NCBI GenBank assembly: GCA_002329125.1
Contig: DCXX01000095.1
Location: 1 to 19,921 of the forward strand
DNA length: 19,921 nt
Reading direction: 5' to 3'
Origin: Fidelibacterota bacterium UBA2125
GTDB taxonomy: Bacteria > Fidelibacterota > Marinisomatia > Marinisomatales > S15-B10
This document shows positions 1-7,132 of this stretch, piece by piece. A program made the translations under genes and the position numbers. How positions within the stretch are numbered: position 1 is the stretch's first letter; every line of letters begins with the position of its first letter. The notes beneath the pieces are model-generated. The model was not told the origin of the DNA, searched no databases, and saw only the letters and a list, made by a program, of their open reading frames with translations.

Positions 1-246
1 CACCTTCTTCAAATAGAGGAAGTCTCCTCCAATATCAGGAAATTCCGTGGAAAGTTCAGCAATAGCCAGAGCCCCCAGGGTAGCCATGATACCTCCTACA
101 ATCCACGCCATGATGAGCCAAGAGCCATCTGGGACCGGTGCAGCGGCATAGCCTGAAAGGAGAAAAATAGCCGAGCCAATAATGTTACCCGCCACCATGT
201 TGGTGGCATCAAACGTCCTGACAACACGTTTTGATAAATTCGCCAT
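1..246 (-). CDS. APC-superfamily amino acid permease, N-terminal part (cut by window edge)
   Basis: The minus strand reads from an ATG at 246 to the window edge in one open frame of 82 codons. The protein starts MANLSKRVVRTFDATNMVAG, followed by NIIGSAIFLLSGYAA. That is the unwound first membrane helix (GxxIGSxIF) typical of APC/LeuT-fold amino acid transporters. A second hydrophobic segment (about residues 48-62) leads into AIAELSTEFPDIGGDFLYL, which matches the conserved 'AELS..fP..GG.y.Y' loop of the family. The role should therefore be proton-coupled or exchange transport of amino acids across the inner membrane; the substrate cannot be read from this piece. The start lies 15 bp after the stop of the truncated DUF423 gene, so it is probably in the same transcript. 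No good Shine-Dalgarno sequence is visible. The C-terminal three quarters lie outside the window. Confidence 0.85.
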   Translation of the reverse strand, partial: MANLSKRVVRTFDATNMVAGNIIGSAIFLLSGYAAAPVPDGSWLIMAWIVGGIMATLGALAIAELSTEFPDIGGDFLYLKKV

Positions 247-261
247 TATCTCTGAGAGAAC

Positions 262-441
262 TTATCCGTGGTAAGCGGTCACTGCCAAGGCGTCATATAT
301 CTGATAACGGGCAACAGTTTCAAATGATGACAGCGTATCGACAGTTACCTTCGATTTGAGTCCATGAGCGCCAAAGACACCCAAGGCAACAGCGAGGAAA
401 CCGAAGAAAGTACCGGTGTCAATCCTTGTAAACGGTTTCAC
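262..441 (-). pseudogene. Truncated DUF423 (YgdD-like) membrane protein
   Basis: From a GTG at 441 a 59-residue frame runs to TAA at 262-264. It contains FFGFLAVALGVFGAHGLKSK (residues 12-31) and FETVARYQIYDALAV (40-54). These match the start and middle of DUF423 family membrane proteins: a first helix with the GAFGAHGLK signature, then a 'F.TavRYQmYHaLAl' motif. Family members are usually about 120 residues with four helices. Here the frame stops just after the RYQ motif, and no other frame before the permease start at 246 continues the missing helices. A TAA lies in frame upstream, so GTG is the first usable start. I read this as a gene that lost its 3' half by deletion; a functional shortened protein is possible but less likely. 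Family function is unknown. Confidence 0.6.
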
Positions 442-486
442 TGGTATATTGGAAAATTATTCAACCCGAGGTAGGGTGAGTCCGGC

Positions 487-1521
487 TTATTCCCCGTTTC
501 GCTGGTAAACAGTCCGAATGGGGAACGGAATCTCGATCCCTTCTTCCTTGAACCGTTTGTGAAGCCGCTTGATGAACTGATGGGTCACTGCCCACTGGCC
601 ACCGTAATCATTGGAGCCTATGGAAACCCTGAAGTCGATACTGGACTCACCAAAATTGATAAAAGTGATGCTCGGCTCATAGTTCTTGTCGGCCCCTTCC
701 ACATTGGATTTGACCTCATCGGCCACCTCCAGCACTACCCGCTCCACATGATCAAGATCGCTGTCGTAGCTGACGCCGCAGGCGATCCTTGCCACCAAGA
801 GTTTCACAGGCACATCAAAGTTGGTCATAATTGCTGTAGAAAGTCTGGCGTTGGGGATCACAACTGTATTGTTTCGGCGATCCTGAATAATGGTGTTCCG
901 CCAGGTAATGTTCTGAACGGTCCCTTTATGCAAAGTATCTAGTTCCACTAGATCACCTGGCACCACCTTCCTGGAAAGTAATATATGCAACCCGGCAAAC
1001 AGGTCAGACAGCGTATCTTTCAGCGCCAGTGATATGGCAAGACCTCCCACGCCTAAGGCTGTGAGCACCGGCGTAATGGAAATTCCCAGCGTTTGGAAAA
1101 TGACCAGCATGCCAACAGTCATAATCATAATACGAGCTAGGTTGGAGAACATGGTAGTGGATGGGAAATCTTCATTACTTTCAGCAAAGATTTCCAGTAA
1201 ACCTACCGCTATGCGCGAAAGTGCAAGAGTAATAGACAGTACAAAAAAGATCATTATCACTGTCTGAATTGTCCCCATAAGCTCTTCACCAAAGGATAAA
1301 CGGTTCACCGCCAAGTATACACCGCCAAGTGCAAACCACAGTATGGTAGATGACTCTACAGCATCTAAGACCACATTGTCACCTTTCCAGCTTGTCTTTT
1401 CGGCAACCTTCTTAAGACGATTGTGGATATACTTCTTGAATATCCACCCAACAAAGGCAGCACCAAGAACAAAACCAAGTGCGATCAGAGGATCCTTGTA
1501 AGAATGTAGGTCAAAAGGCAT
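487..1521 (-). CDS. mscS: MscS-family small-conductance mechanosensitive channel
   Basis: The 344-residue protein has hydrophobic helices near residues 11-29, 58-73, 82-110 and 128-146. Next comes the Gly/Ala-rich pore-lining helix ALGVGGLAISLALKDTLSDL (155-174). The conserved beta-domain entry VVPGDLVEL (186-194), the Trp-Arg element ITWRNT, and the family signature VVIPNARL (220-227) follow. A soluble C-terminal domain ends in IPFPIRTVYQRNGE, the usual 'iPFP.rtv' terminus. Such channels open under membrane tension and release solutes during hypo-osmotic shock; the protein sits in the inner membrane as a heptamer. The ATG at 1521 has an AGGG about 9 bases upstream. The gene starts 40 bp after the MORN lipoprotein and is read in the same direction, so a shared transcript is likely. 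The family call is firm. The symbol is used at family level, because bacteria often carry several paralogues. Confidence 0.93.
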   Translation of the reverse strand: MPFDLHSYKDPLIALGFVLGAAFVGWIFKKYIHNRLKKVAEKTSWKGDNVVLDAVESSTILWFALGGVYLAVNRLSFGEELMGTIQTVIMIFFVLSITLALSRIAVGLLEIFAESNEDFPSTTMFSNLARIMIMTVGMLVIFQTLGISITPVLTALGVGGLAISLALKDTLSDLFAGLHILLSRKVVPGDLVELDTLHKGTVQNITWRNTIIQDRRNNTVVIPNARLSTAIMTNFDVPVKLLVARIACGVSYDSDLDHVERVVLEVADEVKSNVEGADKNYEPSITFINFGESSIDFRVSIGSNDYGGQWAVTHQFIKRLHKRFKEEGIEIPFPIRTVYQRNGE

Positions 1522-1561
1522 GAGTCGTTACCCTGGCGAATTTACAATTGAAGCAAATTTT

Positions 1562-2509
1562 CTAAGAAGGAATCTTTGGCTCTTTCTTCCGCGACCATAT
1601 GGGTTCACCTTTCACACTAACCGTCTCATGTTTAAAACTACCCTTCTTATTATACACCCGCTCAAAAATAATTCTGTTTCGGACGTAGAACTGTACCACT
1701 GCTAGAAGCCCGTTCTGGTGCCACTGCAGTTCAGCACCGTGCTTTTTATCACCGATAAAATCCGCCTCAATTTGCCGATTCCCGTTCTGAAACCGTACCC
1801 TGTGAATCGTATGTTTTTCATGAAGCGATTCGCTGATACGCCGTCCATGACGGTCCCATTCCAGTAACCACTCCTTTTTTCCGTCGCGGAAAGCAGTAGC
1901 TGAGTTGAGTTCACCGGTATCGTGCCATTTGATGAGAATGTGGGGTATATCATCAATGTATATCTTGTTTGACACTATCATCCCTTTTGGAGTCCATTCG
2001 GAAAAAGTGCCATTTTTCTTCCCATTCTCATACTCCGTAAGACTCGAAACCACACCACTTGAATACCAAGTCACATGGACACCGTTCAGTTCATTATTAG
2101 CATATTCACTCAGGGATCGAAGCGTTTCGTCATCATACCAAATACGCCAGGTCCCTACCCGCTGCCCACCTTTAAAGATCTGTTCAAAAAGGAAATCACC
2201 GTTGGGGTGCCAGGCTCGGGACTTTCCATCAAGCAAACTGTCTTTATAGACACGAACCGTATCCCGGCTGCCCTGCTCTCCCAACCATTGCCATTTTCCG
2301 TGAGGAACCCCCTTTTTAAATGGCCTCATCACACTAACTTGTCCGTTCTCGTGGTATGATGTCATCTTCACCACTGTGGAATCTCCTTTGGCCACTTTTG
2401 AGAGTACTTCAGTCCGCTGACCGTCCACTTCTACAGTGGTAAGGTTCTTTCCACCAGAACAGCCAATAATCAGCAGACTTAAAAAAATGAAGAAAAGACG
2501 AATTATCAA
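1562..2509 (-). CDS. MORN-repeat (YwqK-like) lipoprotein
   Basis: The protein begins with a short hydrophobic signal ending in the lipobox LIIG-C (Cys17), so it should be lipid-anchored in the envelope. After about residue 50 it consists of tandem units of the form 'Y..NGq....f..G..hG.w..w...G', for example YHENGQVSVMRPFKKGVPHG and WYSSGVVSSLTEYENGKKNG. These are MORN_2-type repeats as found in YwqK-like proteins. About six units run to roughly residue 215; weaker units such as GDKKHGAELQWHQNG continue to about 275. The repeats are a beta-hairpin scaffold, and no enzymatic role is implied. The start is TTG at 2509, chosen because it places the signal peptide directly at the N-terminus; no strong ribosome site is visible. 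It begins 12 bp after the aminotransferase stop and lies 40 bp before mscS, inside a minus-strand run. The biological role is unknown. Confidence 0.8.
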   Translation of the reverse strand: MIIRLFFIFLSLLIIGCSGGKNLTTVEVDGQRTEVLSKVAKGDSTVVKMTSYHENGQVSVMRPFKKGVPHGKWQWLGEQGSRDTVRVYKDSLLDGKSRAWHPNGDFLFEQIFKGGQRVGTWRIWYDDETLRSLSEYANNELNGVHVTWYSSGVVSSLTEYENGKKNGTFSEWTPKGMIVSNKIYIDDIPHILIKWHDTGELNSATAFRDGKKEWLLEWDRHGRRISESLHEKHTIHRVRFQNGNRQIEADFIGDKKHGAELQWHQNGLLAVVQFYVRNRIIFERVYNKKGSFKHETVSVKGEPIWSRKKEPKIPS

Positions 2510-2521
2510 AGTTGGAATTTG

Positions 2522-3640
2522 TTACTTCAGAAATTGATTAAGGGCGTCCCCCACTCTCGACATAGCCTCCTCAAATCCGCTGGAATGCCCAAAACCTATC
2601 CGTATAAAACCTTCGGCGTTGAAACTGTAGTTCCCCGACGGAACAAGGACAGAATAGTCCTCCGCCAGTTTCAGACAGAAATCATCTGTGTTAACACTGT
2701 CAATAAATTTAGGAAAGGTGACGGGACCACCCTTAGGCTCCACCCAGTCAAAAACGCCGTTCCTTTTCCCCATCCACTGTTTAAGATAGGTATAGTTCCT
2801 ATCTAAAATCGCTTGATTACGCCCTATGACCTTATCTCTGTTCCGGTGTGCAACTGTGGCGATCTTCTGCTCCATAACCGGCGCTGTGACGGTGGTATAA
2901 AACCGTATGTGAATCAACGCTTCAAGGACTTCCTCAGGCGCCGCGATCCACCCCACCCTGAGGCCACTCAAACCGAACGACTTAGACATGGAGCCAGTAG
3001 AGATGGTAGTAGAGTCAATGTCACGAATGGACGGTGTTACCGGCCCTCCATCAACTGTGATCCCCCGGAATACTTCGTCCACCCAGAGTCGAATGCCGTG
3101 CTCCTGGGAAAAGTGTACCAAGTGCTGAAGATCGTCTCTCAGCATAATCTGTCCAGTGGGATTATTCGGATTGTTTACAACGATCAGTTTTGTTGTATCA
3201 TCCACCAATTCTTTCAGTTCGTCAAGATCCGGTTCAAATCTGTTCTCGTGTCTCAAATGCCAGTGACGTATTTCAGTTCCGTTATCTTCCGCCAGCTGGT
3301 AAAGGGCCGGATACATAGGGAACATGGCTATCATTGAGTCACCTGGCGAAAGAATAGATTCGATTAACAGGAATATGGCTTCTGTGCTGGACGATGTTAT
3401 GTAGACATTTTCTGGAGCCCCCTTTTTATACCACGTGGAGATAGCCTCCCTCAGCTCGTCACTTCCCGGCCCCGGTGTGGCGCCAAGAGACGACCCGGCG
3501 AAATCGACGGTTTCACCCGTAATTTGACACAACTCCTCCATGGTCATTCCTGCACAACTGCTTGATCCAAGAAGATGATCCACCTCGAACTCATACCTCT
3601 CAAACCACTCTTCAAGTTGAAATACAGAATATATTGTCAC
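2522..3640 (-). CDS. PLP-dependent class I/II aminotransferase, VioD (capreomycidine synthase)-like
   Basis: This is a fold-type I PLP enzyme of 372 residues. Visible landmarks are SSSTEAIF (83-90, phosphate/aldehyde side), VVNNPNNPTG (154-163), the pyridine-binding Asp188 in WVDEVFRG, the Schiff-base Lys220 in STGSMSKSFGLSGLRVGW, and the carboxylate-binding Arg347 in RIGFG. The N-terminus (LEEWFERYEFEVDHLLGSSS) resembles the opening of capreomycidine synthase VioD and related uncharacterised aminotransferases more than that of AspC-type enzymes. No other antibiotic-biosynthesis gene lies nearby, so the substrate is unknown and a true VioD reaction is not claimed. The start is GTG at 3640 with an AGGGG six bases upstream that overlaps the comM stop codon. 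The gene therefore looks co-transcribed with comM (10 bp gap) and with the MORN lipoprotein (12 bp gap). Confidence 0.85.
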   Translation of the reverse strand: MTIYSVFQLEEWFERYEFEVDHLLGSSSCAGMTMEELCQITGETVDFAGSSLGATPGPGSDELREAISTWYKKGAPENVYITSSSTEAIFLLIESILSPGDSMIAMFPMYPALYQLAEDNGTEIRHWHLRHENRFEPDLDELKELVDDTTKLIVVNNPNNPTGQIMLRDDLQHLVHFSQEHGIRLWVDEVFRGITVDGGPVTPSIRDIDSTTISTGSMSKSFGLSGLRVGWIAAPEEVLEALIHIRFYTTVTAPVMEQKIATVAHRNRDKVIGRNQAILDRNYTYLKQWMGKRNGVFDWVEPKGGPVTFPKFIDSVNTDDFCLKLAEDYSVLVPSGNYSFNAEGFIRIGFGHSSGFEEAMSRVGDALNQFLK

Positions 3641-3646
3641 TGTTTA

Positions 3647-3651
3647 CCCCT
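3647..3651 (-). promoter_or_regulatory. Shine-Dalgarno site for the GTG-started aminotransferase
   Basis: AGGGG on the minus strand lies six bases before GTG 3640 and shares its first base with the comM stop codon (TAA at 3651-3653). It fixes the GTG start and suggests that ribosomes finishing comM re-initiate on the aminotransferase. Confidence 0.6.
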
Positions 3652-5204
3652 TAGTTCAACCATAACTGCCGATCCAAACTTCTATATTGAATTGCCTCCG
3701 CCAAATGAGACGGCTGAATCTCGGGCTCACCGGCCAGATCGGCAATAGTTCTTGACACTTTAAGTATTCGGTCATAGGCCCGGGCTGATAGACCCAGTTT
3801 CTCCATGGCCGAATTGAGGAGAGATTTTCCTTTCAGTCCTATTTTGCAAAACCGTCTGATTTCCTTCGTCTCCATATGAGCGTTGGCATACATCCCATCC
3901 ACAGCCCGGAACCGCTCAGATTGTTTCTTCCTCGCCTGCTCCACGCGTCCCCTGATGCTGTCCGATTTTTCCCCCGGCGTTTTCTCCGAAAGATCACTGA
4001 ACGGTACTGCCGGCACCTCCACGTGGAGATCAATCCTGTCAAACAGCGGTCCCGAGATGCGACCCATATATTTTTGGATCGCCTGGGGCCCGCATGTGCA
4101 ATCGTTGTTCGGATCCGTAGCGTAACCGCAAGGGCACGGATTGGTGGCAGCCACCAGCTGGAAATTGGCCGGATAGCTCACCGTAATGGCGGCCCGTGCG
4201 ATGGTCACTTCGCCGTTTTCCATGGGCTGGCGCATCACTTCCAGAACATTTTTCCTGAACTCAGCCAGCTCATCCAAAAAGAGAATACCGTGGTGCGCGA
4301 GACTCACTTCTCCAGGTTTTGGCACTGTCCCACCGCCAATGAGTCCCGCATCACTGATAGTATGATGGGGCGAGCGAAAAGGACGTGTAGCGATTACACC
4401 AGAATCGGGTGGTAGAGAACCGGCTACGGAGTGGATCTTGGTCGTTTCCAGCGCTTCATCCAGCGTCAGATGGGGGAGAATGGTAGGCAGTCGTTTTGCA
4501 AGCATAGTTTTTCCCGATCCCGGCGGACCGATGAGAATAACGTTATGACCTCCGGCAGCAGCCACTTCCATGGCCCGTTTCACATGCTCCTGTCCTTTCA
4601 CATCCTCAAAATCGATGGGGTAGTTGAGGCTATCCCTAAACAGTTCATCAAGATCAACTTTTGTATGTTCAAGGGTATACTTACCGTTCAGTATATCTAC
4701 CACCTCTTTCAGAGAAGATGCTCCCGCCACTTTCACCCCTTCAGCCACGGCTGCTTCCCGGGCGTTTTCCCGGGGGACGATAATTCCTTTTATGCCGGAT
4801 TGACTGGCGGATATGGCGATGGGCAGTGTACCTCGAATGGGACGGAGGGTACCGTCTAGCGAAAGTTCCCCCAGCATCCACAGCTTATCCAAATATTGAG
4901 TATCCACTTCACCCAGCGCAGCTAGGATTCCGATAGCCATGGGAAGATCGAAGGCGCTACCCTCCTTCCTTATATCCGCCGGGGCGAGATTTACCACTAC
5001 TTTCTTACTGGGAAAGCGAAATCCTGAGTTCTTGATGGCGGCTACTACGCGCTCCTTGCTCTCTTTCACTGCCCCTTCTGGCAGTCCTACAGTGAGAAAC
5101 TGAGGCATAGGTCTGGGCGTCAGATTGGCCTCGAGCTCCATCTCGTACGCATCTATGCCGAGAATGGCGCTGCTTAGAACGCGGGCATGCATTTTCATAA
5201 CCAT
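3651..5204 (-). CDS. comM: YifB/ComM family Mg-chelatase-like AAA+ ATPase
   Basis: At 517 residues this has the normal ComM length. The N-terminal S5/Lon-like domain includes LPEGAVKESKERVVAAIKNS (41-60) and NLAPADIRKEGSAFDLPMAI (72-91). The AAA+ core has Walker A GPPGSGKT (226-233), Walker B ILFLDE (307-312), the NPCPCG segment (355-360) with a C-x-C...C-x-C pair (357/359 and 369/371), and the arginine motif LFDRIDLHVEVP. A C-terminal Mg-chelatase helical domain (SARAYDRILKVSRTIADL) closes the protein. ComM is a hexameric helicase that extends branch migration of incoming DNA during natural transformation. ATG 5204 has an AGGAG eight bases upstream. Family alignment would also allow the downstream ATGs at 5198 or 5192, and 5198 overlaps the stop of a possible leader ORF. 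No other competence gene is in the window. Confidence 0.95.
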   Translation of the reverse strand: MVMKMHARVLSSAILGIDAYEMELEANLTPRPMPQFLTVGLPEGAVKESKERVVAAIKNSGFRFPSKKVVVNLAPADIRKEGSAFDLPMAIGILAALGEVDTQYLDKLWMLGELSLDGTLRPIRGTLPIAISASQSGIKGIIVPRENAREAAVAEGVKVAGASSLKEVVDILNGKYTLEHTKVDLDELFRDSLNYPIDFEDVKGQEHVKRAMEVAAAGGHNVILIGPPGSGKTMLAKRLPTILPHLTLDEALETTKIHSVAGSLPPDSGVIATRPFRSPHHTISDAGLIGGGTVPKPGEVSLAHHGILFLDELAEFRKNVLEVMRQPMENGEVTIARAAITVSYPANFQLVAATNPCPCGYATDPNNDCTCGPQAIQKYMGRISGPLFDRIDLHVEVPAVPFSDLSEKTPGEKSDSIRGRVEQARKKQSERFRAVDGMYANAHMETKEIRRFCKIGLKGKSLLNSAMEKLGLSARAYDRILKVSRTIADLAGEPEIQPSHLAEAIQYRSLDRQLWLN

Positions 5205-5272
5205 ACGCTCATCTCCTGAAGCTCAAAAGAGATGTTTTTCCGCTTCACCGAGAAGTGATCATTTTTCCACAT
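5195..5272 (-). CDS. Possible 25-residue leader ORF overlapping the comM start
   Basis: From ATG 5272 the minus strand reads 25 codons (MWKNDHFSVKRKNISFELQE followed by MSVWL) to a TGA at 5195-5197. A strong purine block, GGGAGGAGGG (5285-5276), lies immediately upstream; its GGAGG part is seven bases from the ATG, better than the ribosome site of most genes here. The TGA overlaps, as ATGA, the third-codon ATG of comM at 5198, the same overlap style seen between other genes of this window. It could be a translated leader that couples to comM. It has no recognised domain, and chance is a real alternative for so short a frame. Confidence 0.3.
   Translation of the reverse strand: MWKNDHFSVKRKNISFELQEMSVWL
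5213..5217 (-). promoter_or_regulatory. Shine-Dalgarno site for comM
   Basis: AGGAG on the minus strand lies eight bases before ATG 5204 and supports that start over the in-frame ATGs at 5198 and 5192. It sits inside the possible 25-codon leader ORF, so translation of the leader would cross it. Confidence 0.6.
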
Positions 5273-5343
5273 GGGCCCTCCTCCCTTCTTGGCAATGTTA
5301 CCTCAAAAAAGATCCCACTGCCTTGATTTGTTTCTCTATCTTT

Positions 5344-5541
5344 CTAAGAGCACGAAAAAAATCCTTTCACCGCAAGATACGGCAAGAGAAGATAGAGAAC
5401 GGTATCTCTGATCAGATAGAAAAAAAAGAATGCAAATACGACCACCCAACCCCGCTTCCTGATAATTAGTGTGAATCCCCCTTTGCGATAGATATCCCGC
5501 CATTCACTGACCTGTTTGGGAATGAAATTACGCAAGGTCAA
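5344..5541 (-). CDS. Small single-pass membrane protein coupled to the ispG operon
   Basis: The 65-residue frame starts at TTG 5541, whose bases overlap the TGA stop of the preceding gene (TTGA). The N-terminus FIPKQVSEWRDIYRKGGFTL (6-25) is amphipathic and basic, with an aromatic/Arg pattern that looks constrained. It is followed by RKRGW and one strong membrane helix (about 32-58, VVVFAFFFFYLIRDTVLYLL) with a buried Arg-Asp pair. I recognise no named family. The start-stop overlap, the organised topology and the absence of a better reading support a real gene. It is the last gene of the TPR-TPR-ispG run. The next 70 bp or so before the possible comM leader hold no clear terminator. Confidence 0.7.
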   Translation of the reverse strand: MTLRNFIPKQVSEWRDIYRKGGFTLIIRKRGWVVVFAFFFFYLIRDTVLYLLLPYLAVKGFFSCS

Positions 5542-5972
5542 TTCGGTTTCTTTTTCTCTTTACCCAAGAGGCTTTCGTACCTCTCAAGCAGCGTCTGCTC
5601 CTTCATCTGGGAACGATCATAGGCATACTCAAGCGCCTCCGGAAAAGGCCGTTCGTGGTATTCGGGCTGTGAGTAAAAATCGTCAACCCATCCCACAAAC
5701 TTTACAACATCTGTGGTGTCTAGAACATCGAATATGTTATAAGACAACTCAGCCCGATTTTCATAGTACCATTTCGTGAAATCGCCACGGCCTTGTTCGT
5801 TAATGAGGGATTTATGTGTATCATACACCTGTGTGAGGTAAGCAAATAGATAAATTTCTTTCTCATTCGGCCGAAGTGTTTTCCAGTAAAGCGGAACGGG
5901 CGAATAATCTGCCTGAGCCGCGGCCATAGACAGCATGGTGACAGTCATGACAAATGTCCTGAATCTTTTCAT
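5538..5972 (-). CDS. Small secreted protein of unknown function, overlapping ispG
   Basis: The 144-residue protein starts with a Sec signal peptide (MKRFRTFVMTVTMLSMAAAQ, then A-D, with likely cleavage after Ala21). The mature part of about 123 residues is rich in Tyr, Glu and Asp, with no further membrane helix. It includes LYWKTLRPNEKEIYLFAYLT and a region FVGWVDDFYSQPEYHERPFP, and ends in a Lys-rich tail. No family is recognised. The ATG at 5972 overlaps the ispG stop as ATGA, and its own stop overlaps the next start as TTGA, so all three are probably translated in step. Because of the signal peptide it should act in the periplasm or outside, away from cytosolic IspG. The coupling may thus reflect dosage rather than a shared pathway. 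Confidence 0.75.
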   Translation of the reverse strand: MKRFRTFVMTVTMLSMAAAQADYSPVPLYWKTLRPNEKEIYLFAYLTQVYDTHKSLINEQGRGDFTKWYYENRAELSYNIFDVLDTTDVVKFVGWVDDFYSQPEYHERPFPEALEYAYDRSQMKEQTLLERYESLLGKEKKKPN

Positions 5973-7084
5973 TCTTCTACCTCCACTGGTTCCTTTTTTA
6001 GAGCGGCCGTTCCGTTCTGTTCATTTTCGATCATATTGAGAAGTTTTTCAATAGCTTCATCTTCATCCACGTGGCCGATTTTTTCACCATCCTTGTACAA
6101 GAGGCCACCTCCCTTACCAAAAGCAATACCCATATCAGCGTGTGTCGCTTCACCGGGACCGTTCACGGCACAACCCATAAGCGCCAGTGACATTGGCTTT
6201 TTGACGCGGGACAGTTTTTCTTCCATATCTCCTGCAATTTTGAACAGGTCCACTTCCAACCGCCCACAGGTAGGACAGGAGATGATGGTAACACCACGAC
6301 TGGCAAGACCGAGCGATTTTAAAATCTCAAAACCAACTTTCACTTCTTCCACGGGATCATCAGTGAGACTAACTCGGATAGTGTCACCAATCCCCAGCTG
6401 GAGGAGGACGCCGAGTCCGATGGCCGATTTGATGCTGCCACTTTTAACAGGCCCCGCCTCTGTCACCCCCAGGTGGAGGGGATAGTCATATTTTTCAGAA
6501 AAAAGTTTATAAGAGTTTATCATGAGCCGGGCATCAGAAGCCTTGAGGGAAACAATAATGTCTTCAAAATCAAACTCACTGCAGATATTGATGTGTCTCT
6601 CAGCGCTCTCTACCATGGCGGCGGGTGTGGGATAACCGTATTTCTCCAGAAGATCACTCTCCAGACTACCAGCATTGACACCGATGCGAATGGGGAGCCC
6701 CGCATTTTTCACTTTTGTAAGGACGGCCTCAACCCTGTCCCGTTTTCCGATATTTCCCGGATTAATACGAATCTTGTCGGCACCGCCATCAACGGCCAGA
6801 AGAGCCATCTGGTAGTTGAAATGAATATCGGCCACCAGAGGCACATTCATGCGTTTCTTGTATTCAGGGAGCGCCTTTGCCGAAGCCTCATCTGGAACAG
6901 TGACACGGATGATCTGGCACCCTGCCTCCTCCAACCGCTCAATCTCCTTCAGTGTGGCCTGAACATCGTCCGTCTTCGTGGTCGTCATAGACTGAACAGA
7001 GATAGGTGAACCACCACCCACGGGCACATCACCCACCATTACCTGACGGGTCTCTCTTCGCTCTATTGGTTTTGTCGATTCCAT
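5969..7084 (-). CDS. ispG: 4-hydroxy-3-methylbut-2-en-1-yl diphosphate synthase (IspG/GcpE)
   Basis: IspG carries out the penultimate step of the MEP isoprenoid pathway, reducing 2-C-methyl-erythritol 2,4-cyclodiphosphate to HMBPP with a [4Fe-4S] cluster. Landmarks are the N-terminal PISVQSMTTTKTDD, the TIM-barrel stretches ADIHFNYQMALLAVDGGADK and IRINPGN, the GVTEAG...GLG motif, and the cluster ligands in ISCPTCGR and MGCAVNGPGEA. Starting at ATG 7084 gives 371 residues and puts the ligands at Cys270, Cys273, Cys305 and Glu312, the same numbers as in E. coli IspG. That argues for this start over the in-frame TTG at 7117, which would add 11 residues. The extra central domain of the long plant/Bacteroidota-type enzyme is absent. 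The stop overlaps the next gene as ATGA. Confidence 0.97.
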   Translation of the reverse strand: MESTKPIERRETRQVMVGDVPVGGGSPISVQSMTTTKTDDVQATLKEIERLEEAGCQIIRVTVPDEASAKALPEYKKRMNVPLVADIHFNYQMALLAVDGGADKIRINPGNIGKRDRVEAVLTKVKNAGLPIRIGVNAGSLESDLLEKYGYPTPAAMVESAERHINICSEFDFEDIIVSLKASDARLMINSYKLFSEKYDYPLHLGVTEAGPVKSGSIKSAIGLGVLLQLGIGDTIRVSLTDDPVEEVKVGFEILKSLGLASRGVTIISCPTCGRLEVDLFKIAGDMEEKLSRVKKPMSLALMGCAVNGPGEATHADMGIAFGKGGGLLYKDGEKIGHVDEDEAIEKLLNMIENEQNGTAALKKEPVEVEE

Positions 7085-7132
7085 TGTAACAGAAAAATTA
7101 GGCTTTCTCCTACCCAAAAACCAGTGAATTGG

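Noticed and set aside
559..942. Plus-strand open frame opposite mscS
   Set aside because: It lies wholly inside the clear MscS coding frame, has no domain and no ribosome site.
3876..4415. Plus-strand open frame opposite comM
   Set aside because: It is antisense to the conserved AAA+ core and its translation is Arg/Pro/His-rich noise.
6473..7009. Plus-strand open frame opposite ispG
   Set aside because: It mirrors the ispG coding frame and has no recognisable features.
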